Assembly (NCBI GenBank): GCA_949284445.1
Contig: CASDVP010000003.1
Coordinates: forward strand, 1 to 64,000
DNA from: an uncultured Bacillota bacterium
GTDB taxonomy: Bacteria > Bacillota_I > Bacilli_A > RFN20 > CAG-288
DNA: 64,000 nt
Reading direction: 5' to 3'
A model generated the notes under the pieces. That model saw nothing but the letters and a program-made list of their open reading frames with translations, ran no database searches and had not been told where the DNA came from. The translations under genes and the position numbers were made by a program. Of the stretch, positions 41,970 to 49,942 are shown one piece after another (position 1 is the stretch's first letter; each line of letters opens with the position of its first letter).

Positions 41970-43859
41970 TTATAACGATTTTTCTAATTCTTCGTACAAT
42001 AATTTAAGCTTATCGTTATTCTTTTGCTTCTCTTCATCGATCATTTTCATCTTTTCTTTATCGGTATAGTTTTCTTCCAGATAGCAAGATTCATCTAATT
42101 CTTGATTTCTCTTTTCTAATCTATCGATCTTTTCCATTATTTTTTCAGGGGGTTCACGTGTTGTTCTAGTTTTCTTAACAGGATTAGAAATAGTTGATTT
42201 GGTTTTAGGAGTCTTAGTTTCTAACGCTATTTTAGCCTTTTCTTCATCCATGATTTCTTTCAAACGTTTTAAGCGGAACTCTGAATAAGGACCGTCAAAA
42301 TAATACCCGATATTGTTGTATAGATATAATAGTTTATTACACGTTTTATCAATGAAATCACGATCGTGAGAGATGATGAGCAAAGTTCCTTCATATTGGT
42401 TTAAAGCATCGACCAAAACTGATGTCGATAAGATATCTAAATGATTGGTCGGCTCATCTAACACGAGGAGATCATAGTCCTCAAGCGATAATTGTAGAAG
42501 CTCAATACGCATCAATTCACCGCCTGATAAATCACATAATTGCTTTTCATTCGCTTCATTATAAGCGAAGCCATATCTTCCTAGACCATTATAGATGTCC
42601 TGATTTTCTAATCTAGGATAAAGATTTCTAAAATGTTGAAATAAAGTCTCATCTGATTGATATGATCTGATATCTTGTCTAAGAACACCAGCATGGACGT
42701 GAAAATACTTACGGATATTTCCATCTAAAGGTTTCAGTTCTCCTAAAATCGTTTTACAAAAAGTCGACTTTCCTGTGCCGTTAGCACCCATGATAGCAAG
42801 ATGATCTCTTCCGAATAAAGTAAAATTTATATCTTTGACAAGAGGCTTATCATAGCCGATAGAAAGATTATTGAAATCGAATAGCTTCTTACCTTCTCTC
42901 ACTTCACCTTTTAACCCGATCGATAATTTTTTATCTTTATGTCTAGGATCAGAAATGCTGTTCTGTTCTAGCCTTGCTAATTTTTTAACACGATCTTGCG
43001 CACGAGATGAGAAGCGAGGTTTAGGCATATAAAAAGTGATGAATTTTTGATATTTTTCTTTTAAAGCTTCTTGTGCTTGATATTGAGCTAAAAGATTTTC
43101 ATAATGATTTTTCTTCTCTTTAGAAAAATTATCATAATCGCAATTATACATGGTCCACTGTTTATCTTCGATATCTAATATGCGATTAGCTAGACTTTTG
43201 ACAAATGCGATATCATGAGAGACAAACAAGACAGCACCTTGGTATTGAGATAGGAATTCTTCTAGCCACTCTATTGAAATAATATCAAGATGGTTAGTAG
43301 GTTCATCAAGTATTAACAAATCAGGATTCAAAAGTAAAAGCTTAGCAAAGGCAACACGGACTTTTTCTCCACCAGAAAAAGTAGTTATCTTTCTTTGATA
43401 ATCTTTAGAAGAAAAAGAAAACATGTTTAAAATCATGGCGATCTTATATTGATAATCATAACCGCCATGGCTTTCAAACATCATCTCTTTAGTAGAATAG
43501 TCATTTAATAATTCACTATCTTCAGGATGAAGTGCGATCTGATTCGCAAGTTCATGAATTTTCTTTTCTTCATCAATCAATGGTTTAAAAACTGTTAAAG
43601 CTTCTTCATATAAGGTGTTATTCGGATCTTCGATGACATCTTGAGATAAATAACCGACAGTCACATTTTTAGAAATGATAACTTGGCCTGAAGTGATCTC
43701 TTCTTGTCCTAAAATCATTTTGATAAGGGTGGATTTACCAGCACCATTAGGACCTAAAATAGCGACACGGTCATGATCTTTAACCATAAATGAAACAGGT
43801 GAAAACAAGCGCTCACCCGAAAATTCTTTAGTGAGATTTACAACAGATAAGAGAGTCAT
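41970..43859 (-). CDS. ABC-F family ATPase (ribosome-associated)
   Basis: A soluble protein of 629 residues with two ATPase domains and no membrane helices. The first Walker A is LGPNGAGKSTLIK and the first signature FSGGEKVRVAFAK. The second Walker A is MGANGTGKSTFC and the second signature LSGGELMRIELLQ. The linker between the domains holds the ribosome-interacting arm. The C-terminal 90 residues are a charged coiled coil as in Uup. ABC-F proteins act on stalled ribosomes, and some protect against antibiotics. It lies two bases after the nucleoside phosphorylase stop, in the same operon. Confidence 0.92.
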   Translation of the reverse strand: MTLLSVVNLTKEFSGERLFSPVSFMVKDHDRVAILGPNGAGKSTLIKMILGQEEITSGQVIISKNVTVGYLSQDVIEDPNNTLYEEALTVFKPLIDEEKKIHELANQIALHPEDSELLNDYSTKEMMFESHGGYDYQYKIAMILNMFSFSSKDYQRKITTFSGGEKVRVAFAKLLLLNPDLLILDEPTNHLDIISIEWLEEFLSQYQGAVLFVSHDIAFVKSLANRILDIEDKQWTMYNCDYDNFSKEKKNHYENLLAQYQAQEALKEKYQKFITFYMPKPRFSSRAQDRVKKLARLEQNSISDPRHKDKKLSIGLKGEVREGKKLFDFNNLSIGYDKPLVKDINFTLFGRDHLAIMGANGTGKSTFCKTILGELKPLDGNIRKYFHVHAGVLRQDIRSYQSDETLFQHFRNLYPRLENQDIYNGLGRYGFAYNEANEKQLCDLSGGELMRIELLQLSLEDYDLLVLDEPTNHLDILSTSVLVDALNQYEGTLLIISHDRDFIDKTCNKLLYLYNNIGYYFDGPYSEFRLKRLKEIMDEEKAKIALETKTPKTKSTISNPVKKTRTTREPPEKIMEKIDRLEKRNQELDESCYLEENYTDKEKMKMIDEEKQKNNDKLKLLYEELEKSL

Positions 43860-43861
43860 AG

Positions 43862-45202
43862 TTATTCTTCAGTGATTATGAATTCTTTCGTGTTTCGATC
43901 ATAACTGACTAAAGCTTCAACAACTTTAGGAACAGTCACTTCATCATTGGAAAAATCAAAAGCATTCAAAGATTCAGATATGAGTTCAGAAGTGTTCGGA
44001 TGCTCGGTATAAATCGTCAATAAAACATCACCTTTAGCGACTTTATCACCTAACTTTTTAGATAAAACGATGCCAGCAGTCGGATCGATCAGATCGCTTT
44101 TCTTTTCTCTTCCAGCACCTAATTGCATAGAAATCATTCCTAATCCCATCGTATCGATGTGTGAGATATAACCAGATTTCAAAGATTTGACTTCATGGAT
44201 ATACATCGCCTGTGGGAATTTGTCTAAGTCATCGATGTAAGAGACATCACCGCCTTGAGCGATGACAAATTGACGGAAAGTAGCTAAGGCTTTACCATTT
44301 GCGATGGTCTCTTTTAATTTCTCAATCGCTTCTTCTCTCGTCTTACTAATGCGTGCTTGTAATAGCATCGTAGCTCCAGAAGAAAGGCAGAGATCGACAA
44401 AGTCTTTAGGACCATTACCTCTTAAAGTGTTCACTGCTTCTTTCACTTCCAAGATATTACCGATCGCATATCCTAAAGGCTGATTCATCGAAGTGATCTC
44501 AGCACGCACATCCTTATCAAAGCGTTCGCCGATGCGCACCATGGTTTCAGCTAATCTTATCGCAGCTTCTTTAGTATGCATAAAGGCACCATTACCGTAC
44601 TTGACATCTAATAAGATACAATCCGAACCAGCAGCTAATTTTTTAGACATGATCGAAGAGGCGATCAAAGGTATCGAATCAACCGTACCAGTCACATCTC
44701 TTAGAGCATAAAGCTTTTTATCGGCGACGACTAATTCATCGCTTTGACCGATGATAGCCATCCCTATCTCATTGACATTATTGATAAACTGCTCAGGAGT
44801 CAAGACGACGCGCATTCCTGGTATAGATTCTAATTTATCGATAGTACCACCAGTGAATCCTAATCCTCTACCAGACATTTTGGCAACTTTCACACCTAAT
44901 GATGCCACCATCGGACAAAGGGCTAAACTAGTCTTATCTCCGACACCACCGGTTGAATGCTTATCGCATTTGACACCGATTATTTTTGATAAATCTAAAA
45001 TTTTGCCGGAGTGAAGCATGGCATCGGTCAGATTGAATATCTCTTCATCATTCATTCCATTCAAGACGATCGCCATCAAAAGAGAAGAGACTTGATAGTC
45101 AGGGATGAGATCATGACAATAATCATCAATCCATTGATCGATTTCTTCTTTTGTCAAGGCTTGCTTGTTTTTCTTTTTTTCAATCAGTTCAACCATGTTC
45201 AT
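43862..45202 (-). CDS. pdp: pyrimidine-nucleoside phosphorylase
   Basis: Splits thymidine or uridine with phosphate to base and (deoxy)ribose 1-phosphate. The 446 residues show the family signature MSGRGLGFTGGTIDKLES, the phosphate-site KHSTGGVGDKTS and the late VALSYDRNT-like VEALVSYDRNT. The length is close to the 433-440 residues of Bacillus Pdp and DeoA. ATG 45202 is six bases after GAGGTG. A GTG at 45211 overlaps that site and is not used. Uridine kinase at 34605 serves the same salvage pathway. Confidence 0.95.
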   Translation of the reverse strand: MNMVELIEKKKNKQALTKEEIDQWIDDYCHDLIPDYQVSSLLMAIVLNGMNDEEIFNLTDAMLHSGKILDLSKIIGVKCDKHSTGGVGDKTSLALCPMVASLGVKVAKMSGRGLGFTGGTIDKLESIPGMRVVLTPEQFINNVNEIGMAIIGQSDELVVADKKLYALRDVTGTVDSIPLIASSIMSKKLAAGSDCILLDVKYGNGAFMHTKEAAIRLAETMVRIGERFDKDVRAEITSMNQPLGYAIGNILEVKEAVNTLRGNGPKDFVDLCLSSGATMLLQARISKTREEAIEKLKETIANGKALATFRQFVIAQGGDVSYIDDLDKFPQAMYIHEVKSLKSGYISHIDTMGLGMISMQLGAGREKKSDLIDPTAGIVLSKKLGDKVAKGDVLLTIYTEHPNTSELISESLNAFDFSNDEVTVPKVVEALVSYDRNTKEFIITEE

Positions 45203-45253
45203 AGTTATCACCTCATATGAGATAGATTATATCAAAATATATTAAATTGAAAA

Positions 45254-45273
45254 AGGCGCCTGAGCTGGCGCCT
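45254..45273 (-). terminator. terminator of the lysine-rich protein gene
   Basis: AGGCGCC (45254-45260) pairs with GGCGCCT (45267-45273), and on the minus strand a TTTTT run follows. Confidence 0.8.
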
Positions 45274-45280
45274 GATTTTA

Positions 45281-45751
45281 TTAATCTAAATATAAGACAA
45301 CCCAGCGATCATTATTCACGCCAGTGAGATTATCATAGATTCTTACATAGAGAGTGTGAACGCCTGTTTCACCGACGTAAGTCAATACTGAATGTTCATT
45401 TATATAAACATATTCTTGATCATCACTCGCTTCACCATTAGCGCATAAAGCTTTAGTGGCTTTAAAATATTGCTGAGCTTTACCGATCAGTGTATAACCG
45501 CAATTAGCCGCATGATGAACAGGAACTTCTTTGCCGTTGCCTCTGACAAATTTGACCTGTGAATCTTTTGTTAGAACACCGCGATAGAAATATTCTTTCA
45601 CATCATAAATAGCAGATTTTTGCGAGCTGAATTGATGTTTTTCACCTGCCATCAACAAATAAAAATCTTCGCCAGTATCGGCTTCGACTGCAGGCTTAAC
45701 AGCTTTTTTCGGACTGCGAACTTTCTTAAGAGACTTTTTTTCAGTTGCCAT
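45281..45751 (-). CDS. hypothetical small protein with lysine-rich N-terminus
   Basis: 156 residues, no signal peptide or membrane helix. The first 20 residues are strongly basic (KKSLKKVRSPKKAVK), as in nucleic-acid-binding tails. The rest looks like a compact alpha/beta or beta domain (DFYLLMAGEKHQFSS, ending in NNDRWVVLYLD). I do not recognise the family. It has its own terminator and is separated from its neighbours by about 80 bases on each side. Confidence 0.6.
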   Translation of the reverse strand: MATEKKSLKKVRSPKKAVKPAVEADTGEDFYLLMAGEKHQFSSQKSAIYDVKEYFYRGVLTKDSQVKFVRGNGKEVPVHHAANCGYTLIGKAQQYFKATKALCANGEASDDQEYVYINEHSVLTYVGETGVHTLYVRIYDNLTGVNNDRWVVLYLD

Positions 45752-45833
45752 AAACTTTTCCTCGTTTTATTTTTCCCTTCCACACAATTATAATAAATTA
45801 GAAATTAATTTCTATATCTTTGAGGAAAGAAAA

Positions 45834-47120
45834 GTGGATAAATCGCTTCAATTATCGAATATTTCTAGCTTATTGACAAAATATTGCAAAAAAGATGAAA
45901 TTTTAACATTTAAAAGCAATTGTAATTCTGCTCCAGTCTATGGTTTCCTTTTGAATCCTAAATATAACTTGAAAGAACAATTATTATCTTCTTATTCTTC
46001 TGTCGTTCAAAGCGAGACTGATAAACTGCAATTTTATTTTGATAAAGAAAGAGATCAATTAGGAAAATCGATCTATCACCAAGGCGGCGCATTTTATATT
46101 ATGGATCCTTCTAGCAGCATCATTTCTTTATACTTGGATAGGTTATTGAACGATGATGCTTTTGTTTTTGATATGTGTGCGGCACCCGGTGGAAAAAGCA
46201 TATCTTTAAGCTTTAGAAATCCTGATCGTTTAATCCTAGCTAATGACATCTCTTTCACAAGAGCAAAAGAGATCTATCGAAATGTGGAAAGGCTTGGTTT
46301 AACAAACATTCTCACCACTTCTTATGATCCAGTAAAAATGCCTTATTTCCTAGCAGATTGCATAATACTAGATGCTCCGTGTTCTTCAAGCGGGATGTTT
46401 AGAAAAGAACCGAAGATGTTAGATGATTGGTCAGAGGAAAAAGTGCAAAGGCTTTTACCGATTCAAGAGCAATTATTAGACACTGCTTATGAACATTTAA
46501 GAAAAGGAGGTGTTTTAGCTTATTCGACTTGCTCATTATCGATTGAAGAAGATGAAAAACAAGTTCAGAAATTCTTAAATAAACATAAAGATTGTGAACT
46601 CATCGAAATCGATCTCACCGATAAAATGGTCCCAGGAAAAAATCACATCGGGATCCATCTCATCCCAGCAATTTATAAAGGCGAAGGTATCTATTTTGCA
46701 TTGATAAAGAAAAAAGGTGAAGAAATCATAGATAAATCGGAAATCAAATATTCAAAATCAAAAATTAAAAGCCCATATAAAACATTCACGTACAAATCCA
46801 AGGAATATCTATTGACAAAGATGTATGAAAGCATCAAAAATTTGAATTACCTAGCACCTGGATTAAAAATCTATGATGACTCTGAATATGCTAAGTGCCC
46901 CTTTGATCACGCCTATAGCAAAGTGAGTCAAGACATCGAACAAATCGAGATAAATGAGGAACAGGCAAAAGCTTATTTCAATGGTGAAGAGATCCATGTC
47001 AAATCAGATAAACATGGATTAATAATAGTGACTTATCAATCTCTTCGATTGGGCTTTGGAAAATTAGTCAATGGTAGAATCAAGAATTATCTACCAAAAG
47101 GTTTAAGAATGTCGTTATAA
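45834..47120 (+). CDS. 16S rRNA (cytosine-C5) methyltransferase, RsmF/NOP2-Sun family
   Basis: Methylates a cytosine of ribosomal RNA with S-adenosylmethionine. The 428 residues carry CAAPGGKS (SAM loop), the catalytic-site LDAPCSSSGMFRKEP and YSTCSLSIEEDE with the two family cysteines. The C-terminal 120 residues form the RsmF-type extension. It starts with GTG at 45834 behind GAGGAAAG. Divergent from the lysine-rich protein gene. Confidence 0.92.
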   Translation: MDKSLQLSNISSLLTKYCKKDEILTFKSNCNSAPVYGFLLNPKYNLKEQLLSSYSSVVQSETDKLQFYFDKERDQLGKSIYHQGGAFYIMDPSSSIISLYLDRLLNDDAFVFDMCAAPGGKSISLSFRNPDRLILANDISFTRAKEIYRNVERLGLTNILTTSYDPVKMPYFLADCIILDAPCSSSGMFRKEPKMLDDWSEEKVQRLLPIQEQLLDTAYEHLRKGGVLAYSTCSLSIEEDEKQVQKFLNKHKDCELIEIDLTDKMVPGKNHIGIHLIPAIYKGEGIYFALIKKKGEEIIDKSEIKYSKSKIKSPYKTFTYKSKEYLLTKMYESIKNLNYLAPGLKIYDDSEYAKCPFDHAYSKVSQDIEQIEINEEQAKAYFNGEEIHVKSDKHGLIIVTYQSLRLGFGKLVNGRIKNYLPKGLRMSL

Positions 47121-47231
47121 GTTGGTTATAATAAAAAATATTGTAATAATATTATTTTTTGATTATATTTTGAATTCAAATCAGAAATGTAATATTAAAT
47201 ATAAAGAGTGAAATATAAATCATAAGTCGCG

Positions 47232-47257
47232 AAAAAAGACCCAATAACGCATGGGCC
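47232..47257 (-). terminator. terminator of tRNA-Thr
   Basis: On the minus strand GGCCCA pairs with TGGGTC (one G-T pair) and is followed by TTTTTT, about 60 bases after the tRNA. Confidence 0.6.
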
Positions 47258-47317
47258 CAAATATGATTAAGCTTATATTATGGAGGCAAACACAAGCTTA
47301 TGTACTAAAATCAACAA

Positions 47318-47390
47318 TGCCAACTATAGGAGTCGAACCTACAACCTACTGATTACAAATCAGTTGCTCTACCAGCTGAGCTAAGTTGGC
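47318..47390 (-). tRNA. tRNA-Thr (TGT)
   Basis: A minus-strand cloverleaf: acceptor GCCAACT with AGTTGGC, D arm GCTC/GAGC, anticodon loop TTTGTAA (anticodon TGT) and T loop TTCGACT. The length is 73 bases with no encoded CCA. Confidence 0.95.
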
Positions 47391-47457
47391 ATAACGAAAA
47401 GTATTTTATCAAAAGCACTGTCTATTGTAAATATCCGATTTGCAATCTCTGATCGAT

Positions 47458-48384
47458 TTATAAAGTGATTATCTGATCTGAATTGATCTGTTTTTCTTCT
47501 GGCTTAATAGTAGTGATACTTCTATCATATAATCGTTTATACGAATATGTAAAATCATTTAAATCCATACACGAGCTATAGATTGTCAGTTCATCTTTTC
47601 CTATTTTATCCTGTGTCAAGCCTGGTAAAAAGCTTATCTGATTTAAAGCATTGATAAAAGTCACTATATTTTTATCAACATCATGAGATAATTTTAAGAA
47701 TTTATTGAGGTAAAACGCCTTGATAAATCTTGAGGCTGAAGAATAATCGCCGGGAAGTCCAATAGATCCGAATCCGACAGAATCTGGAACTAAATCGATC
47801 ATAGGAATCTTATTCTGAGGATATTTAGAAGTTAAAGATAAATAACGTTTAGCATTAGAGATATGAAACGGAAACGGTGGGTTATTAGTCAATACATCAT
47901 ATGGATTATCATATATGCTCAGACCAGAGGCAGTTGATTCAACCACGATAGATTCAGCTTTATCAGCAAAAATATAATGAAGTGGTGCTAAAGGTAATTG
48001 TTCACTGAAAGGAATATTAAGAAGATTAGAATCTCTAAAAAAGTCTTTTACTTCTTTGACCGATGAGAAATGAGATAAAACATACGGAAGCAATTCAAAC
48101 GGAGACACATTTCTTTTGCCTTCTTTATATGGGAAAAATACCGCATTATTCGGAAAGTTTAAACCAGCTCCAGCTAAGCCATTTTCATTCATAGCATCTG
48201 ATAATAGCGGATAGCCATTCACCACCATACCCATGCCTAAAATCGCCGGATGTTTTGTAACTTCAGGTTCCTTAATGAATTCAAGCAGATGATCACGACC
48301 TATCAAGATCACCTCTTGATGAATATCATAATCGAGATCTAAGTTTCGACCGAACAGATGTTCTTTTCTAATCGCAGTGCACAT
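47458..48384 (-). CDS. choloylglycine hydrolase-family amidase (bile salt hydrolase/penicillin V acylase type)
   Basis: An Ntn-type linear amide hydrolase. ATG 48384 is chosen because it puts the nucleophile Cys at position 2 (MCTAIR), exposed after removal of Met, and GAGGAA lies just upstream. A start 10 codons earlier would bury it. The other active-site residues known from bile salt hydrolases are in place: Arg13 and Asp16 in FGRNLD, the Asn of GLNFPNNA, the Asn of LTNNPPF and the Arg of SSASRF. The length of 308 residues is a little below the usual 316-330. No signal peptide, so probably cytoplasmic. Whether it acts on bile salts, penicillin V or acyl-homoserine-type amides cannot be told. 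Confidence 0.88.
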   Translation of the reverse strand: MCTAIRKEHLFGRNLDLDYDIHQEVILIGRDHLLEFIKEPEVTKHPAILGMGMVVNGYPLLSDAMNENGLAGAGLNFPNNAVFFPYKEGKRNVSPFELLPYVLSHFSSVKEVKDFFRDSNLLNIPFSEQLPLAPLHYIFADKAESIVVESTASGLSIYDNPYDVLTNNPPFPFHISNAKRYLSLTSKYPQNKIPMIDLVPDSVGFGSIGLPGDYSSASRFIKAFYLNKFLKLSHDVDKNIVTFINALNQISFLPGLTQDKIGKDELTIYSSCMDLNDFTYSYKRLYDRSITTIKPEEKQINSDQIITL

Positions 48385-48421
48385 AATAAATTCCTCTTTG
48401 ATATATTTTACCACTAAAAAA

Positions 48422-48494
48422 TGGGATTAAGCGGGTTCGAACCACTGACCTCTTCCGTGTGAAGGAAGCGCTCTCCCAACTGAGCTATAATCCC
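48422..48494 (-). tRNA. tRNA-Val (CAC)
   Basis: A minus-strand cloverleaf: acceptor GGGATTA with TAATCCC, D arm GCTC/GAGC, anticodon stem CTTCC/GGAAG around TTCACAC (anticodon CAC), and T loop TTCGAAC. The length is 73 bases, no CCA encoded. Confidence 0.94.
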
Positions 48495-48560
48495 ATCTAA
48501 ATAGCGCATTAAAGTTTATCAAAAAAACAACAGTTCTTCAAGAATGAAATATCAGTGAAA

Positions 48561-48592
48561 GGAAAAGTCACTTGAATAGAAGTGACTTTTCC
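48561..48592 (-). terminator. terminator of the ATPase-RCK operon
   Basis: GGAAAAGTCACTT (48561-48573) pairs perfectly with AAGTGACTTTTCC (48580-48592) around a six-base loop. It lies just after the last gene of the operon. Confidence 0.75.
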
Positions 48593-48603
48593 AAATCTGA
48601 ATT

Positions 48604-49275
48604 TTATTTATGAGTGGCTCCGAAGAGATCATTCAGTTCATTATGAACTTTAGCATCGGAGAATAGCATGATTTTATCACCAGGATAGATCATTGTATTG
48701 CCGTGCGGAATGATCAGATCTTCACCATGATAAATCGCGATCATAATACAAGATTCAGGCAATTTGATCTCTTTGATAGTTTTACCAACGGTGCTCGATT
48801 TTTCAGAGACTAAAATTTGAATGATCGAATAACCGCCTCTGGATAACTGCATCAGTGTCATCAAAGATTTCATCGACATCTCTTCCACAACCATGTGAGA
48901 GATGATATCAGCTTGATTGATGCTAGCATCAACACCCATGCCGATATTATAAAGCCAAGCATTAGTCGGATTGTTGACTCTTGCGATGACACGAGGGACC
49001 TGGAACTCGAATTTAGCGATAGTGGAAGCGACAAGATTCACCTCATCATGACCAGTGACACAAGTGACGACATCCGCTTTTTCAGCTTCCGCTGAAGCTA
49101 AAGTGATCGGAGAAGTTCCGCTTCCGAAAAGGACACAGTTTTTACCATATCTGCTAGCCAGTGCGGAAACCTTTTTAGGATCTTTCTCAATGATGATAAA
49201 GGAGACATTATTTTTCACTAACAAGTCAGCCATATAAGAACCGACTTGACCACCGCCGATAATAATAACTTTCAT
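48604..49275 (-). CDS. TrkA-family RCK protein (second of pair)
   Basis: A 223-residue cytoplasmic regulator of cation transport. The RCK-N Rossmann domain starts with VIIIGGGQVGSYMA and has the acidic residue IIEKDPKKV that selects NAD(H) or a nucleotide. The RCK-C ligand domain spans about 135-223 (SSTVGKTIKEIKLPE, GDKIMLFSDAK). It follows the first RCK gene by 16 bases. TrkA/KtrA proteins normally gate a TrkH/KtrB pore, but no pore gene is adjacent, and the operon begins with a P-type ATPase instead. Confidence 0.88.
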   Translation of the reverse strand: MKVIIIGGGQVGSYMADLLVKNNVSFIIIEKDPKKVSALASRYGKNCVLFGSGTSPITLASAEAEKADVVTCVTGHDEVNLVASTIAKFEFQVPRVIARVNNPTNAWLYNIGMGVDASINQADIISHMVVEEMSMKSLMTLMQLSRGGYSIIQILVSEKSSTVGKTIKEIKLPESCIMIAIYHGEDLIIPHGNTMIYPGDKIMLFSDAKVHNELNDLFGATHK

Positions 49276-49291
49276 AGTTTAATCCTCCTGA

Positions 49292-49942
49292 TCAAAGGCC
49301 TAAAAGACGTTTTAACTTGCTCTTATAAGCGACTGAAACCGCAAAATAGAGAATATCACCGGTTCTGATCAAATCGTCTTCTTTTGGAAGGAATGAACGT
49401 TTTCCTCTGACGATTGCGATCAAGCGATATTCATCATCACAAGATAATTCTTTAGCGGTAGCACCATCGACATTGGGAGTGGACATGATACGGATAAATT
49501 CTGTATCACCTTGTTCACCTAATAAAGAAATGCTATCCATCTTTTCAAAGCTTAACAATTCTAAAGCTCTATCGACACCATAACCAGTTGTTGAGACTGT
49601 CTTGATTCCTAATGTAGCATATACCTTCGCTTTTTTAGGATCATAAAGACGAGCGACAACATTTGGGATCATATAGAAATCTTTAGCGATTTTACCGACT
49701 AGAGCATTGATTTCATCAGAACCAGTCGAACAGATCACCGCATTTTGAAATTGAATGCCAGCCTCTTCTAAAACATCTTTATCGAAACCGACACCGACGA
49801 CTGTATTACCGGTGAATTCATTGCCTAAAAGATAAAAACTATCCGGGTTTTTATCGATGATAGTCACTTCGTTTCCTTTGCTGAAAAGTTCACGAGCAAT
49901 TGCGGAACCCAAGCGACCGCATCCTACGATCAACGCTTTCAT
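49292..49942 (-). CDS. TrkA-family RCK protein (first of pair)
   Basis: A 216-residue RCK protein homologous to its downstream neighbour, with the Rossmann loop LIVGCGRLGSAIA and the acidic residue in IIDKNPDSF. The C-terminal RCK-C domain spans about 130-216 (GATAKELSC, LIRTGDILYFAVS). ATG 49942 overlaps the end of the P-type ATPase gene by four bases (ATGA), so the two are translationally coupled. The two RCK proteins may form a hetero-oligomeric ring. Confidence 0.88.
   Translation of the reverse strand: MKALIVGCGRLGSAIARELFSKGNEVTIIDKNPDSFYLLGNEFTGNTVVGVGFDKDVLEEAGIQFQNAVICSTGSDEINALVGKIAKDFYMIPNVVARLYDPKKAKVYATLGIKTVSTTGYGVDRALELLSFEKMDSISLLGEQGDTEFIRIMSTPNVDGATAKELSCDDEYRLIAIVRGKRSFLPKEDDLIRTGDILYFAVSVAYKSKLKRLLGL

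Noticed and set aside
42160-42616. Plus-strand frame inside the ABC-F gene
   Set aside because: No ribosome binding site or homology and it runs opposite to a well-supported gene.
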